Assembly (NCBI GenBank): GCA_025769875.1
Contig: JAGFNK010000002.1
Span: 434,001-498,000, forward strand
Reading direction: 5' to 3'
DNA: 64,000 nt
DNA from: Russula earlei
Lineage: Eukaryota > Basidiomycota > Agaricomycetes > Russulales > Russulaceae
Positions 37,121-49,595 of the stretch are shown here, in pieces. The position numbers were made by a program, and so were the translations under genes. Position 1 is the first letter of the stretch. Every line of letters starts with the position of its first letter. Under the pieces are notes generated by a model, which was not told the origin of the DNA, made no database searches, and saw only the letters and a list, made by a program, of their open reading frames with translations.

Positions 37121-37774
37121 ATGGCTACTAAAATCATCACCCTCGAAGAATTACGCGAGCATACCACGAAGGACAGCCTTTGGGTCCTTCTCCACGGCAA
37201 GGGTCAGTCTCCTCATCATCAATCACTCGTCGAGGAGCCCGACCGTCTTTTGTAGTGTATGATGTCACAAAATTTATTGATGAGGTTCACCGCATCACTT
37301 ATTCCCCATTCAACTCGTCTCACAATTTGTAGCACCCTGGAGGCGACGAAGTGATTCTTTCTGAATCTGGTGGGTAGTAGCCGTCTTGCCTCTGTGACCG
37401 TGCGACCATTCACTCTACCTCCGAAAGGCAAGGATGCCACTGAAGCTTTCGAGGATGTTGGACATTCTGACGAAGCACGTGGACATTTACCTGGGATGCA
37501 TGTCGGAGACTTTGAGAAGGGTGCTAGTGTGGGTTCTACCTACCAACATTCCCCTTACCATACATCCAATGCTCACCCTATCTCAGGAGGTCAAAGCGAA
37601 GGCTTACCAATCCACCGCTTCTGCGGCTGCTGTGGAAAATGCTGTTGAACAGACGTCCAAGTTGGTTTGACTCATATTGTCTTGCTACAGCTTACTCATC
37701 CCGATTTCAGCGCGTTCTACTTCGTTCCACTGGCCGTCCTTGTTGCGTACTTTGCGTGGAGATTTTACTCTTAA
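37121..37774 (+). CDS. Cytochrome b5, tail-anchored
   Basis: ER electron carrier supplying desaturases and P450s. The start is ATG 37,121 (MATKIITLEELREHT), and five short introns were joined by eye. The heme-binding core reads VYDVTKFIDE|HPGGDEVILSESG, with the HPGG axial His, and then FEDVGHSDEAR, with the second axial His. The C-terminus is a hydrophobic anchor, FYFVPLAVLVAYFAWRFYS, ending TAA 37,772-37,774. Length is about 130 residues, as usual for the family. One intron contains most of what looks like an alternative reading between 37,515 and 37,588. Confidence 0.9.
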
Positions 37775-38025
37775 AATATCTTTCCTTTTTCGTACGCTAT
37801 TTCTTATAGAGCTGCTTACCTTTTTCCAGCGTACTCACATCGGCGGGTTCGAGGTCAGGTAGTGGCCGGCGACTATGCAGGTTACCATTACCATACATGT
37901 AATTATCTATCGGTCCATGGACTGCTCACCGCGCCGCTTTGGAAGTTTGTGTCAATTGGGTGCAACAGTAGTGCTGTTCCTCAAGCCATTGGCATAATAG
38001 GGTCTGAACCAGAGACAAGTAGTTG

Positions 38026-39637
38026 CTATGCGAGACCCCAGACCCCAGCCCGTTTCACACCTTCTACCAGTGCATCAACGTTCCCCAACATGAAGCCCAG
38101 GGATTCCTTCTTTTGCTCCGTTGTCTTAATCGCATCCCGATCTTCTAATCTGTGCGTGGCGTGATGTCGTTCGACTCCGAACGAAGCCGCATCGGAACTG
38201 TGGCGTGTTTCCACGTCATCAAAATCAGGGATAGCCCGAAAGTTTTTAAATGGCGAATTCGGGGCGCTCGAGGGTCGCGGCGCATCATTAAGCCGAGATC
38301 CGTGGGAGTTCTTCGGCGTGACTGGCATAAAGTCGACTTCTCTCTGAAGCATGAGAAGGGCGCGCGGCTTTGCAGAAAGGTGTGTAGACGGTTTCGTTGG
38401 AGAGGGAGGCGTTTTTGGTCTCGTCGATGAGGGCTTGATGTGGGCCGGCGTGGACGAGGACGTCAACGATGTCGACGATAACATTGATGACGATGATGAT
38501 CGTGAGGAACCGCCACTGAAAGTGAGCGAGTCATCCGAACTAGATGATGCGTTGCGGCTGCTCTGCGGGAAGTACCTCGACTCTGCCAAAGAGCCAAATG
38601 GCGAGGGCGATAGAGAAACAGGTGGCAGGTGAACCGGTTCAATATTTGATGCGGAAAGGTCGGAGCGGGATGGAGGTTCGTCCATTAGATAAAAGTAGAG
38701 AAACTCCAGACATTTCATCCTTCGCAACGGGTTAGGAATGAAAGCACAGAGAGCCCAACGACCCTACCTAACGTCCCGAGGAGTACGAGCCCGTTTCAAT
38801 AATTTCACGATAGTTTGGACACCATCGCAGTCTTCGAATACTCGAAGCGACCTGGAGGAGTCTACGAGAATACAAAGCAATGTGTCCAACACGGCATTAG
38901 GCAAAGCAGATGGAGATACGGCTTCCTCAGTGCACGTGAGCGCGTCGTCTGACGGTGTGGGTTGCTTTGAACCAAGCGATGGCGACGCTAATTGACGCGA
39001 GATTATAAACAGGTCTAACAACACCTGCATGGTTTTTGGGTAAGCGGCAAGATTGTGTGCTAGGAGAGTATACCCCATACTTCAAGAGAATATTTTCGAC
39101 CGAGGAACGCTTTCGTGGGGTGGTGCGTAAGGGCAACGCCCTGAATGACCGAAAGAGCCTGCGTTAGCTGCGAATTCAACACAGAACACTGGGCCTGATT
39201 TTGACCTAGCAAGTTGACTTCAGGCTGTATATCAGAACACTGGTTAGCGGCGCACTATCCGATATTCCACGTTGTAGAAGCACATCGAGACGAAGGCTTG
39301 CTACGGAAATCCACGATAGAATCCGCGAAGCAACTGTAGCAGGTAAGCTATGTGAACCATGCAAAACATAAACATCAGATCACCATTGCACTCAAAAGTA
39401 TTCTGAAGGGACAGAAACTCTGGTAATGCTGGAGAGCCTCCTGGAGTTCCAAATATTTGGACAATCAGATGTTGCAAATTCTCCAACGCTCGCGATCGTG
39501 CAGTGGTGGATGAACGTGCAGATACGATCTATATGAAGGTGAGTGAGTGGAAGGTTCGAGTCCGAAGAACTAGGCACGCCTACGATATCCAGAGAATCTT
39601 GAATGGATTCGTGTATACTAGAAAGTGGATCATCCAT
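38026..39637 (-). CDS. SIN-pathway protein Cdc14 (fission-yeast type, Sid1 partner)
   Basis: This is not the Cdc14 phosphatase. In S. pombe this Cdc14 binds the GCK kinase Sid1 in the septation initiation network at the spindle pole body. The start MDDPLSSIHESIQDSLDIV is at 39,637. Helical repeat sequence follows (ALENLQHLIVQIFG, NAVLDTLLCILVDSSRSLR, VFEDCDGVQTIVKLLKRA, then across an intron MKCLEFLYFYLMDE). The C-terminal half is Ser-rich and disordered, ending DALVEGVKRAGVWGLA at 38,026. The VFED...VKLLKRA..P..VR.KCLEFLYFYL signature is characteristic. Confidence 0.85.
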
Positions 39638-39975
39638 TATCGATGCAGATTTTGCTGGCGAAACAAGTTGGTTAGCGTGCTAGTGAACGTGTAGAGGTCG
39701 ACTGCCGAAGAGATGATGTGGTTCCATGTCACATGTTCGCGTCGGGTGCACGTGCCCATCGCGTGGCACGTGACAGAATGTGCAGATGCTTTGTACGTAC
39801 TTCTATAACAATAAGACTGATACTTCTATAACAATAAGACTGAGTCCTCGCTACATGACGTTGAAGCCGGTAAGAAAAGCCAGAAACATTGCAATTCCCC
39901 CCCAGCATGGCACCCATCAGGACCGTATGTCCCCGTCATCCCATCTTGTGATCGTCAGTACTCAGCCAGTTGTGC
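39638..39975. other. Divergent intergenic region with a short direct repeat
   Basis: About 340 bases between divergent Cdc14 and the FAH-family gene. ACTTCTATAACAATAAGACT occurs twice in tandem (about 39,799-39,842). No gene. Confidence 0.65.
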
Positions 39976-41230
39976 ATGATTCAGCAATGGACGCGTCTCA
40001 TACGGTTCGTCGCCGTCGAGACCTCCCAGGTCCACATCGGCCAACCCGTAGACCCTCAGCTCGACAGTGAGTGAGGCTCTCTGTATCTGCTGGGCGTGTG
40101 CGCTTCGCGAACTCACGCTCGTGTCTTTCTCCAGTCGGCCTGGCCGTCGCAAACAACGAGCAGGTCTTCGCCCACGAGATCCTGGGGTCTCCTTTTGATC
40201 CCGCAGCGCAGGTCACCGGAACTACCTTGAGCGTGAAAACGCTGCTCTCTCCGTTGTCTAGAGGGCAAATTAATCTCGCGCGTTGTCTCGGGTTGAACTA
40301 CGCCGACCATGCGGTTCGTGACGGAACCGAACGCTCACCCGTCGCACTCTTGCGTTTCTGACTGACGTCGTCGCTCGCTTCAGGCTGAGGCAAAATTGGA
40401 CAAACCCAAGTAACGATGCTCCTCGTTTCTTTTGACGAATCCTGATCACTGTTTTTCGCAGCGCCCCGATTCTATTTTATAAGCCGCCGACGGCCATCAT
40501 CGGGCCAAATGCGCCGATTAACATCCCCAAGGCTGCCCAGCCGGTCTCGAAGCACATTCCAGATTACGAAGTAGAGCTGACAGTCGTCATCGGGAAAGCA
40601 GCAAAAGACGTTCCTGAGGAAGAAGCGCTTGATTATGTCCTGGGCTATACCGCGGCCAACGACGTCAGTGGTAAGAGCTAGCCCGTAAATACGGTAATCT
40701 GATATTCCCGGCAATCGCAGGTGTCATTCCGCTTTCATCAGATGAATGTCTCGCAGTGGGACTTTTCAAAGGGCTTTGGTAAACTAACAGTCCCCTTCCT
40801 GTTGACTCTCAGCAGTTTTAACTCTCGCTGTCAGACAACACCACGCCTATAGGACCGTGTCTCGTCGCTTCTTTTGCGATTCCTGACCCTCAATCACTAT
40901 CACTGAAGACAACTGTTAATGGAAAGGTCCTTCAAGATGGAACGACAGCGTGAGTCATACCAAGTAGCTCAGGTTGTTCCCTTTGACATGAGCCACAGGG
41001 ACCAGATCTTCAGTGTTAAACAAACCATCGCCTTTCTTTCTCAAGGAACAACCCTTGAACCAGGTACAATCATCCTAACAGGAACTCCCAAGGGAGTTGG
41101 CTTTGTCCGGAAGCCACCATTGTTTCTTAAGCATGGGGACATTGTTCGGATTTGGATTGATTCCGGGATTGGATCACTGATCAATCCAGTCTTGGAAGAG
41201 GGCAAAGCTTCCATCTCAGCTAGTCTGTGA
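39976..41230 (+). CDS. FAH-family hydrolase (FAHD1-like acylpyruvase/oxaloacetate decarboxylase)
   Basis: The start is [19 protein letters not shown] at 39,976; the more obvious ATG three bases upstream of the W codon is out of frame. Exons join [21 protein letters not shown] and continue through [45 protein letters not shown] and [12 protein letters not shown]. They end [19 protein letters not shown] and [15 protein letters not shown]. The metal-binding E..E.AVVIG-type motif is seen as [14 protein letters not shown]1-like enzymes act on acylpyruvates or oxaloacetate; the substrate here is unknown. At least five introns. It is convergent with SSADH, 79 bp apart. Confidence 0.9.
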
Positions 41231-41309
41231 CTGGACACTTGATAACGGCGAGCAAACCGGTTGTTAGATTGAACAATTCACGTATTTGATTATTTGTATT
41301 AGCATGAGA

Positions 41310-43681
41310 TCACAACCCGCCAAATGCGATAAACTTTGTGTTCATGTATTCTTCAATTCCATGGCCACCCTCACGACCTGAAATGATTAAGAACGAACGC
41401 TCTGCAACGTGGGGGAGACTCACCAATGCCACTCTCCTTTATTCCTCCAAAGGGAATGACGGCTTGCGAGATCAACCCCTGTGTTGGTGCCGACCATGCC
41501 AACTTCCAACGCCTCTGCAACTCGCCACACTCTTCCAACATCACGTGAATACAGGTAACCTGCCAACCCAAAACTGGTATCATTGGCTAGCTTGATCACT
41601 TCCTCCTCAGTATCAAACTTGGTGAGCGCTGCGATTGGTCCGAACGTCTCCTCGTCATTGATCAATGCCCCCGAAGGCACATCGGAGAGTACCGTAGGCG
41701 CAAAGAAAGTCCCAGGGCGATCGATGCGACTACCGCCGATGAGGACCTGGGCACCCTTTTCGATGGCGTCATTGACATGTCTGGCAACCTTCTCCAAAGC
41801 ACGTTCATGAATCAACGGGCCGTGCGTGCTTGGAGGACAAACACGTCAGTGGCGAGCATAGGCACAAGCATACCACTCACATTCCGTTCTCGAGACCGTC
41901 GCCAACTTTGAATGCTGCAACTCGCTCCGCGAGGCGGGAGGCAAACTCTGCGTATACGCCGGATTGAACATAGATGCGGTTTGCGCAAACACATGTTTGT
42001 CCAGTGCCACGGAACTTGCAGAAAATCGCACCTGATTCGCCCAGATATCTAAGCTATCTGTGTGTATGTGGGTCAAAAGTCGAACCTTCTACAGCCTGGT
42101 CGATATCTGCATCATCGAAGACAATAAAGGGAGCATTCCCTCCCGCTTCAATTGAAACTCTATAAAATGTCATTCACGATCGACCTTGAAATGCTAATGA
42201 CATTCATACTTCTTGATGGTGGAAGCAGCCATCCCATATAGTAGCTTGGCCACTGGAGTGGATCCTGTAAAAGTGACCTTCTTCACTAAAGTGTTCTCGC
42301 ACATCTCTTTCGCAACCTCGCTGACGTTCTTTTGTGTGGTGACGATGTTAATTACGCCATCTGGAACGCCAGCCCTCCTCCCTAGCTACATGATTACGTT
42401 AAAAAGGAGTATCGTGGCACTGGCCAGTGGCCAGAAAGTCAACCAACCTCCGCAAGAGCTAACGCAGAAAAAGGAGTCTCAGGTGGAGGCTTGATTACTG
42501 TCGTGCAGCCAGCAGCGAGAGCAGCCCCTAGTTTGCGTGTGATCATGGCAGAGGGGAAATTCCAAGGGGTAAGAATGGATCTGTTGCCAATGGTGTAAGA
42601 TTCGCAGATGATTGAGGCCAAACGGAGCCTACACGACGCCTAGATGTATTGACTACGTCAAACATTGGACTACAACAGTAAAGTAGGCATAGGATAATCA
42701 CCGACAGGCTGCTTGATTACGACATTGCGAATGTTGTTAAAGGGCGAAGGTATGTGTTCTTAGCACGAAGGTCTTGTCGACGATATACATTGCAAAGATC
42801 AGTTGACCACTTACCGCCATAAGTTCGAACAGCCTCTTCAGCTGATCGATTGTGAATAGGTTTAGCAGGGACGTGAATCAGACGACACACCAAACCACTA
42901 TCGTTGAGGATTAGTAAGCCCCCTGAATAGTGGTAAATATGCACACCTCGACGAAGGAGGCACTGTATGCATTTTCACCCTAATGATGGTCATGGTGTGT
43001 CGCGTGATCCTTGGTCACCCGTTAAGACCTACCTTTGCTTCTGCCAACGTCTTTCCATTCTCGAGTGTCTGTGGCACCCAGAAGTGAGCAGAATTTGATG
43101 ATGAATATACAATGACTCACAATTATGCGGGCAAGGTCATCTTCGTGTTTTTTCATCAGATTATAGAATTTCATGAGAATGTCGTGGCGTTGCTGCCACA
43201 ACCGCAGGTGAGGGGACAGAGCATCTCAAGATGGCAGTCCGTCACCTTCGCTGTTGTTTTACTCCACTTCGCGAAGGCTTTCCCTGCAGCGTTTATGGCT
43301 TCTCTTGTCTCATCTACGCCCATCTCTGGAACAGTGCCGAGTTCTTCCCCAGTAGCCGGGTCTAAAGAGCAGTGAGCGGAGGGACTCACCCGCTTAAAGA
43401 AATCGATAGCGCACTGAACACAGAGACCGCGGTTCCACTTTTAGCATCAACCCATTTTCCATCGATAAGTCCTTGATTGCACACCAAAGATGACTCTCTG
43501 AGACCTAGCTACTGGATATTCGAACGAATGAGGCAAAGCGAAAAATGTGGTCGCTGACCAAAGACGAGCTAGCCATCCTGAATGAGAAGGACAGAGGGTT
43601 CAAATGCTTTGGAGCTGTGAAAAGGCTCGTATTTATTCTACTAGCTAAAGCAAAGCGTGGTGACTTGTGAGGAAGTCGCAT
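41310..43681 (-). CDS. Succinate-semialdehyde dehydrogenase (ALDH5 family)
   Basis: Oxidises succinic semialdehyde to succinate in the GABA shunt. The start at 43,681 gives [20 protein letters not shown], an Arg/Ser-rich, acid-free leader consistent with mitochondrial import. Exons join [22 protein letters not shown], then [20 protein letters not shown]. The NAD-binding part shows [20 protein letters not shown] and [15 protein letters not shown]. The catalytic Glu lies in [19 protein letters not shown] and the catalytic Cys in [15 protein letters not shown]. The end is [11 protein letters not shown]...[11 protein letters not shown] at 41,310. About twelve introns. Confidence 0.92.
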
Positions 43682-43968
43682 CTTGGGAGCGAAATGAAGG
43701 GCACGACTCGACCTGGTGCCGTCTACGTTGTATCGGTATCGTTGTTTTTTTTTTATACATCGGGGATGGATACAACAACGGCAGCCGGTCCGAATTACCG
43801 TCATTCATCACATGGCCGTACGGCGAGAACGATTCCCTGGGGCCACCACACCTTCGTCTTGCAGAACAGAGAAGCTATCATGTATCTGCGTCCGCGTCTA
43901 CATTTTGTCCATGCCAAGGCCCCTGAATGTGGAATCTCTCGCCATCTCATATACTGGTGTCATCAAGT

Positions 43969-45274
43969 CTATTGCTTGCCGCCTTTAGTCCTATTCCCTG
44001 CTGGTATACTCTTTGTTTCAACAAAACCACCGAGCTCAAGTGCGTCCCTTGCTGCTTGGTTGATATGTTTGAACCGATCCGCACCCAGTAACGTGCCACC
44101 AAAATACCTGGTAACAACGACAAGCACGTCCTTGATGTTCCTGAGAACGGCATTAACGTGAGACCATCAGGTAGGACAGGGAATAACTCACCAATATCTG
44201 TAACAAATGTGCAAGACGACCACCTGCCGCAGATTCGCCATCATCATCATTGTCTGAGAGATTTAAATATTTCGGCAAAGGCTAGAGAGTGGCACCTACC
44301 TTGGTAAAGTACAGTTGCCTACCTGGCACCTCCAAGCGCTGATTATCGGGTGGGCTGCTTTCGCTATTCGTCGATCTTCCATGAGGAAGGCCAGAATTAG
44401 TGGTACCTGTTGGGCTCTTCAGTAAATGAAGGGATAGAACCCAGGAGATATGATCACCTGCTCTGGGGTGGATATTCGGCATGCCCGACCAACGAACGCG
44501 CTTTTGCGGTCAACGATCGGCTCTGCTTCGACTAGTTTGACGCCTTCCGGTAATGTAACTTGTTGGGTGTTGAGAGAAGCCGGGATTGACGTGCTACTAT
44601 CAATTTCTGGGCTCTCCATCAACTGCGAGCTAGGATGGTTTTGCTCCCGTAATGCTTCTCCTGCTTTCTTGGACTCGATCTGTTGCTCGTACCAGTGAAC
44701 GATTATCTCAAGCACGCTTTGCAAGCCATCAAAAACGCAGACTAGTCCAGGGTTCCATTCTACCCCGTTGACAGACATGAAGGTTTTGATTATTGAGCCG
44801 AAAAGATCTGCATCAACGCCGAAAGCCCCGATGTAGCGCGAGAGAAGCTGTAACTGAGGAGGAGATGTTGCTGGGTATGAGGGAGGAAGTGTGACGAGGA
44901 CCTGGAAAGATATGGCATCATGGGGAGGAAGGAGACTTCCCTCTATTTTTACAGGAATCTTGACCGAGGAGGTATATGTACTTACCTCAATGTTACCCCG
45001 TACCTGACCGTGTTTGACGATATTGACCCGGTCTGTGAAACGCTTGCGCCTACCGAAGATGGCGGGTGCCAACGGGAGATGGCCTGATCACCATAGATTG
45101 ATCGAAGTACTGTGCCAGTGTAACGAGGATGAGAGGTGTGACTGTTGCAAAAGAAGGAATGGCGGCACCATCCAACTCGGAGATGATGGTTTCTCTGTCA
45201 GGGGTGTCAGGGAGAGAGGTTAACAGGTGCTCCAGCTCCAAACTTGTGCTTGTGATAGGGCTTGAGATGGTCAT
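43969..45274 (-). CDS. Yih1/IMPACT-type translation regulator
   Basis: IMPACT/Yih1 binds Gcn1 and restrains the eIF2-alpha kinase Gcn2. From ATG 45,274 (MTISSPITSTSLELEHLL) an RWD-like domain follows (SFQVLVTLPPSYPATSPPQ, VNGVEWNPGLVCVFDGLQSV). The C-terminal UPF0029/IMPACT domain has RKSAFVGRACRISTPEQ, DDDGESAAGGRLAHLLQIL and the signature VVVTRYFGGTLLGADRFKHI, ending TKGGKQ at 43,969. An exon junction near 45,080 is unresolved; it may use GC-AG ends. The preceding in-frame TTG at 45,292 is not a plausible start. Confidence 0.87.
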
Positions 45275-45449
45275 TGGTGCGCGCTTGGGCAACGTGGTGG
45301 GTGAACCTGATGCTTAGCGCGCCCACATTCAATCCGGCCGCCGGACCCACCGCCCAATGCATTGCGCAGCGCAGCGTCTGTGAAGGGTCTTTGACAGCTC
45401 AGCCTGAGGAAAGTTATCTTCCTCATAACCCCCCACTGTACTTTCCGGT

Positions 45450-47739
45450 ATGAAGCGTCCGCGCAAAGAACCCTCAAACACAACCCCCCCATCATGGCCA
45501 TCCGGTAGCACCGAGGTATCAAAAGAACGTCCCCCTGCCAAACGCGTCAAAGCTGGCCAAGCCTGTACGTCGTGCCGGAAACACAAAACTCGCTGCGAGT
45601 GGATTGGATCCGCGAGCTATCTCTCTCGATGTCACCGTTGCGATGTCTTGTCCATCTCTTGCTCGTTCGAAACCAACGTCCCCACATTCAAAGCGGTTGA
45701 CGAATCCCCGGTGACGATAGCTCGGCAACGTATCCTTAAAACCATTCTTTCCGCTCCACAAAGCAGCCCAGATGAATGTCTCGAACAGACCCAGTCTGAA
45801 ATGGAAATGGCTGGCTCGAATCCCCGGACCTCCGCGACTCCCACATCTCCTTGGGAATTCCTGAAAGTTCCCGGCATACCTGATTGGACTGCTACTCCAA
45901 TGCTAGCTATGCTCACTTTGTCAAAGATGGCTTGTAAGGTTCAACCAACGATACAGCCAATGACTAATTTGGCCCTCGCCGATGTTTTGACTGGTGATGA
46001 AAGACGCCATCTACTCAACATGTACGTGACACAATCTCACCGTTTTTACTTGAGCACTCGCCAATGGTTGTAGCTTCGAGTCTCGTTACGCTCCATGGCT
46101 GTCATTACCACCCGGTGCTCTTGGGGAGGACCCTGTCCTAAATCTTATCCGTTGCACAGTAGCAAGCCGACACCTCGAGCCTTCAATGCGCGCGAACGTC
46201 TTTCCTACTCTGCGTAGACTCACCGAAGAGGCAATCATGAAACACATTTTCAATCCCAGACCCTCTCCTGCGATCATTCAAGCCTTTTCTCTATTGGCAC
46301 TTTGGTCACCGTTCGATACCTTCACCTCGTCTTCATCGGAGACCCATGACAGCCGTCTCATCGCCGCGGCGGCAGTGAATATGTGCTCCTCTCTACGATT
46401 TGACCAAGCCGCCACCGATGAGCAAGTACTAGAAGAGCGTCGCAAGCTTGGCGCAGAACTTTCATTACAGGAAGAAGCGTTGCTTACCACTGTGGAACAA
46501 CGAAAAGTCTTGGTTGGTGTTTAATTTAATGACTGTCGAACACTGGCAGCGCACTAATACACAATCACCTTCTCTCAGTGGACGTGTGTCCATAATGTAG
46601 AATCCATGTGAGTTTATGTTAATTGTACTCCGGCCGTAGTTCCTGAGCTTTGAGCAGAGTGTGCATTGGCACTGGTCGCGGTGTGTCCTCCAAAGCAACG
46701 AGTGGCCGGCTCGTATCACTGTCCCCACTCAATCTCTCGACACTGGCGGATGCCCGCAGGACAAGGATGTCATTGGCCTCGATGATATTCGATCTCACAG
46801 AGTCCGCATTGCGACTTGAGATGACCGAGGATCATAATAAATTCGAAACATTCTGCGACGAATCAGCTGAAATACTCTGGCGTTTTGACGGGCTGCAAAG
46901 GGTGATCACGTCCATACATGGTAATTCAAGTCATTCTTGACTAGACCAAGGCTAACCCCTTCTCAGTGGCGACAGACGTCGAAGTGTTTTATGCTCACAT
47001 GCTTGTTGTCAATTTCTACTTCTGTCGGTTGACTTTTCTTATTCACACACTGCGTAATCTGCGGATGCACATCCCTCCAGCTACCATTGCGTCTGGCGGC
47101 CCCATGTTTTTTTCGTCCAAAATTGCCCGGACCGGATGTGGGTATGCGCTTGCATGCGCTCGCGATGCCCTTGCCTCGGCGGAAGCGCTGTTAACGACGA
47201 TTCTCTCAATCAAGGAGGAAGAACTCTTGGCGACCGCCCCGGATTCCGTATTTGCCATGATCTCGTTCGCCGCGGCCCACCTCACCACGTCAAGGTTCTT
47301 AATCCTTCAGTCAAAAGTTATGCGGCACCTCCCCGGTGTTAGCGAACAGCTCCTTGAGCGGACAGTCAAATGCCTACACCAAATTTCTCTATCCACGGAT
47401 GATAACGCGAGTCGATGCGCACACGTCGTATCTCGATTTCTGGACACATGGAACGAGAAGCAAGATGACGATACTGAGGTTGCAGGGGAGTCTCCCAATG
47501 GACTGAATGATTCTCCTCTAGCCGCATCGTCGCAGTCCCCGGTTTCAAACCCGAGACTCAATGAATATGCCAATTCAGAGTGTACTGTGGTGGGACCATC
47601 GCCAGGGACGGCCTCTTCGCTTTGCGGGTATGACTTCATGTTCAATCCCGATCAAGACGCCCTGTTGGGCTTGGACTTTTGGCAGTATCTTGCAGAGGTA
47701 CCAAATGCGCAGCCAGATTCCAGTGGGCCCTGTGAGTAG
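45450..47739 (+). CDS. Zn2Cys6 fungal transcription factor
   Basis: The binuclear cluster is at residues about 39-73: CTSCRKHKTRC, an 11-residue loop, then CHRCDVLSISC, giving C-x2-C-x6-C-x11-C-x2-C-x6-C. A basic run KRPPAKRVK-like (ERPPAKRVKAG) precedes it. The rest carries a fungal-specific middle homology region (NVFPTLRRLTEEAIMKHIF, IIQAFSLLALWSPFD, FAMISFAAAHLTTSRFLIL) and an acidic, Ser/Pro-rich C-terminus. Three introns are seen: about 46,025-46,077, 46,511-46,579 and 46,921-46,967. The target is unknown. The neighbouring Yih1 and SSADH genes are on the opposite strand, so a local regulon is speculative. Confidence 0.88.
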
Positions 47740-48007
47740 CGTTCGTTTTTCGATGAAGGTGTTGAGAAATGACCGGAGACCGACTTGACAGTTGTTCAAT
47801 AAAGACAAATTAAATTATCACTAGAAGTGACTGGGATTACTAGAGGATCATTATTTCTAGTGCTCCCTGGTTGATTTCCAGTAGGCTGTAGTTGTCCTGA
47901 TGATGTTGCGAAATCCGATGTATAATACGATTTTGGCGGGCCGATCTCTTCCGTTGTCTTCGCCCGTCTTTGCTCACCGCGACCGGGAAGTCTTCCTGAT
48001 TGTATGC
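47740..48007. other. Intergenic region
   Basis: About 270 bases between the Zn2Cys6 gene and Atg29. It includes a TAGAAGTGACT/TACTAGAGGATC AT-rich patch; no gene. Confidence 0.5.
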
Positions 48008-49301
48008 ATGCAAGTACAACCTGTCCGAGTCATCGTCCGCTTACCCTACAATCGACCTGAACCCTCCCCGCCGAACTCTATCCCAGTGAGCTCACCGAGT
48101 ATCTCCACAAGTCCAATTAAAGGCCAACGCATCCTCTCTTCCTCTCTAAGGTCTCATGGAACTCAGACAAGGAGAACTACCTCTGGGAAGTCGTAGCGAA
48201 GTCTCGCGGATCTGAAGGAGGTGCACCGGACTGTGAGTCTCTCCTCGTGGCATCCTCCTCGCTTTGCCCAGACATGGTTCATCCGAAACGGCCAGGGAAA
48301 GCGCTCGCCGCCCGCCTCGACGTCCCGCTTCCGTACTTGCTTTACCGCGCGCAGGTAAGATACGAGCAGGACCTGCGCGGGCTTCAAGTCATAAAGGGTT
48401 CTCTGAACACGCAAGGTGCGCCCCAAGGCTCACAAGACGCAGAAACGCCGTCGGATGCAGGGAACCTCCCCGCTCTCCCTCGCAGAAATACGGGTGCTGG
48501 CCGCCGGGATAGCCTCTCGAGGTTGTCCACGTCCGTCCGTCTGACCGCCCCGCTCGGCGTCCGGGCGCGTCTCAACTCGCTGAGCAGCTGCTCGCCTTCC
48601 CGGACGAACCGGCCCTCTTCTTCCTCTGTCCTGACGCTCCGGAATCACAGGCGCGACCAGGCCTCGTTTCAGCCTGCCTCGCCTCTCTCGTCCGAGTCAG
48701 AGTCGGACGAAGAAGGGTACGAAAGAGCGGAAGAGGCCGCACGACGGTTGGAAGAGCAGGAGGCGCTGGACAAGAAGCTGAAAAACCTACAGGCTCTCCT
48801 GACCGGAGACAATGTTGGGCTCGTGAGCCCCGTCAGCGAACACCGGAAAGGAAAGGAGCCCCAGATGCAGGGCCGCTTCGCGCCAAGCTCACCTCCCCAA
48901 GGGGTACGTAACGATACCGTCGCCTCGAGCCGCAGTCAAAGCATCTCGAGCGCAAGTTCACCGCGCGGGTCTATACCGTCTATACCTTCCCCTCCCCCAG
49001 AAAGTTCACAATCTTTGACAAGCAAGCATGCCTCGCCTCCTAGACCCGCGGCGGCCCCTCTCTCTACCAATCCTCTGGGCCAGACGAAAACCCAACCGCT
49101 ACTGCGATATGGGCCCTCGGTAAAAGCGACGACTAATTCCTCCGCCTCAAGTTTCAGCGACTTGAGTGGTTCGTGCATTTTCCGCCTGTCACCATTGCGG
49201 TGCGTGCGTCTGATTTTGATAACTCGATAGAGACCAGCTTGAACTCTGAGCTGGAGAGTGCTTTTGCATCGAATATTCGCGCTGGGGGCTCTCGCTTGTA
49301 G
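48008..49301 (+). CDS. ATG29: Autophagy protein Atg29
   Basis: Component of the Atg17-Atg31-Atg29 scaffold that starts the phagophore assembly site. The start is MQVQPVRVIVRLPYNRPE at 48,008. Exons join SIP|VSWNSDKENYLWEVVAKSR (intron about 48,085-48,150), then GAPD|WKALAARLDVPLPYLLYR (about 48,231-48,296), which completes the conserved N-terminal domain (YRAQVRYEQDLRGLQ). The rest is Ser/Pro-rich and disordered, with an acidic ESESDEEGYERAEEAARRL helix. The last exon gives SELESAFASNIRAGGSRL, the usual Atg29 C-terminal motif, ending TAG 49,299-49,301. Confidence 0.9.
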
Positions 49302-49595
49302 GTGTTTTTATCAATCTCGTCTCGGCCATCGATTGATATGCAATGCAACATTCCCCAAAGCTTGCCCTTTTCGCCAAGCCATATCGTAGGGAAGGGTAGC
49401 GGTCGAACGTGAGATGCCCACCATGATGGTGCTATGCTGTACCGTAACTTGCTATAATATATACACCACGGGTGTTGCTGTGCCTGGTGGCGACTAAACG
49501 AGTCCAAGTCTGCGGCTAGAGCCGGCAGCCACGAGCAAGTGTCGCTCCCACAGATCCTTCCTCTATTCTGCACCCAGTTCACTTCAGACTCACCC

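Noticed and set aside
39550..39570. GGTTCGAGTCC resembling a tRNA B box
   Set aside because: No A box at the right distance, no acceptor-stem pairing, and it lies inside the Cdc14 coding exon.
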